Of a stretch of 5,817 nucleotides of DNA, positions 5,353 to 5,817 are shown piece by piece. The translations under genes and the position numbers were made by a program. Each line of letters begins with the position of its first letter. The first letter of the stretch is position 1. Origin of the DNA: JBFHER01 sp041584055 (GTDB taxonomy: Bacteria; Bacteroidota; Bacteroidia; Bacteroidales; UBA5342); contig JBFHER010000256.1 of NCBI GenBank assembly GCA_041584055.1, positions 1-5,817 on the forward strand. Reading direction: 5' to 3'. A model generated the notes under the pieces. The model made no database searches. It saw only the letters and a list, made by a program, of their open reading frames with translations, and had not been told where the DNA came from.

Positions 5353-5817
5353 GTGGAAACAGCAGATTTAATAAAGAAAGTACGACAGATTGAAATTAAG
5401 ACCAGAGGTCTTTCCAGCAATATTTTTGCGGGTGAGTATCATTCTGCCTTTAAAGGTCGTGGGATGACATTCAGTGAGGTGCGAGAATATCAGTTTGGAG
5501 ACGATGTGCGAAACATTGACTGGAATGTTACCGCTCGTTTTAATCATCCATTCATTAAGATCTTTGAAGAAGAAAGAGAGCTGACTGTGATGTTGCTGAT
5601 TGATGTGTCGGGTAGTCGTGATTTCGGAACCCAAACGAAAATGAAGAAGAATATCATTACTGAGATGGCTGCGGTGCTGGCTTTCTCTGCCATTCAGAAC
5701 AATGATAAAATAGGGGTGATATTTTTCTCTGATCAGATCGAAAAGTTCATCCCCCCTCAGAAAGGACGTAAACATATTCTTCATATCATTCGTGAATTGA
5801 TAAACTTTCAACCTGAA
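5353..5817 (+). CDS. DUF58-domain protein (vWA-like), N-terminal part, GTG start (C-terminus beyond window)
   Basis: The frame opens with GTG at 5353 and stays open for 155 codons to the right edge. The start is well fixed: an in-frame TGA lies at 5329-5331, there is no ATG or TTG between it and 5353, and the next in-frame ATG (5464) would remove conserved sequence. The N-terminus (M)ETADLIKKVRQIEIKTRG resembles the usual start of these proteins. The hallmark of DUF58 follows: FKGRGMTFSEVREYQFGDD (33-51) and VRNIDWNVTARF (52-63), then a vWA-like beginning MLLIDVSGSRDFG (80-92) with the DxSxS metal-site pattern, and KIGVIFFSDQIEKFIPP (119-135). Such proteins are encoded next to MoxR ATPases and are presumed partners; the molecular task is not established. 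About half of a roughly 290-residue protein is seen. The 11-nt gap after moxR implies co-transcription. No strong Shine-Dalgarno is visible. Confidence 0.92.
   Translation, partial: METADLIKKVRQIEIKTRGLSSNIFAGEYHSAFKGRGMTFSEVREYQFGDDVRNIDWNVTARFNHPFIKIFEEERELTVMLLIDVSGSRDFGTQTKMKKNIITEMAAVLAFSAIQNNDKIGVIFFSDQIEKFIPPQKGRKHILHIIRELINFQPE

Noticed and set aside
5368..5811. 147-codon open frame on the minus strand
   Set aside because: It lies wholly opposite the DUF58 gene, whose protein carries clear family motifs; the antisense translation resembles nothing I know.
1..5817. Mobile elements, CRISPR arrays, tRNA genes, riboswitches, defence or toxin-antitoxin genes
   Set aside because: I looked for terminal repeats, evenly spaced repeats, transposase motifs, and tRNA-like sequence and found none; the window is filled by conserved chromosomal genes.

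Overview
The window comes from a member of the Bacteroidota. The strongest evidence is a GldJ-type lipoprotein, a gliding motility/type IX secretion component known from this phylum. Three further signs agree: start codons without Shine-Dalgarno sequences and preceded by A/T-rich leaders, exact matches to the Bacteroidota -7 promoter element TAnnTTTG, and the moxR-DUF58 pair that usually opens the Bat gene cluster here. The base composition is moderately AT-rich. I cannot name a genus or class.

Layout. On the minus strand, positions 2285 down to 1 carry gldJ and then murF, which runs off the left edge with 250 N-terminal residues present. A strong intrinsic terminator lies in the 53-nt gap between them. 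A divergent, A/T-rich intergenic region (2286-2492) holds a candidate promoter facing each way. On the plus strand folP (dihydropteroate synthase) is followed after 7 nt by cdaA (diadenylate cyclase), clearly one transcription unit. A 208-nt non-coding gap (4138-4345) follows, with a near-perfect 14-bp direct repeat and a candidate promoter. Then comes moxR (AAA+ ATPase), and 11 nt later a DUF58 gene with a GTG start that is cut by the right edge after 155 codons.

How the genes fit together. Several concern the cell envelope: peptidoglycan precursor synthesis (murF), the outer-membrane lipoprotein of gliding/type IX secretion (gldJ), c-di-AMP synthesis that in other bacteria is tied to wall and osmotic homeostasis (cdaA), and the MoxR/DUF58 chaperone-like pair. 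FolP makes the folate precursor dihydropteroate. I see no mobile element, CRISPR array, tRNA, rRNA, toxin-antitoxin or defence genes. I read this as a conserved chromosomal core region and found no undescribed system. The points worth a second look are regulatory (terminator, direct repeat, divergent promoters) and annotation details (the true starts of folP, gldJ and the DUF58 gene).
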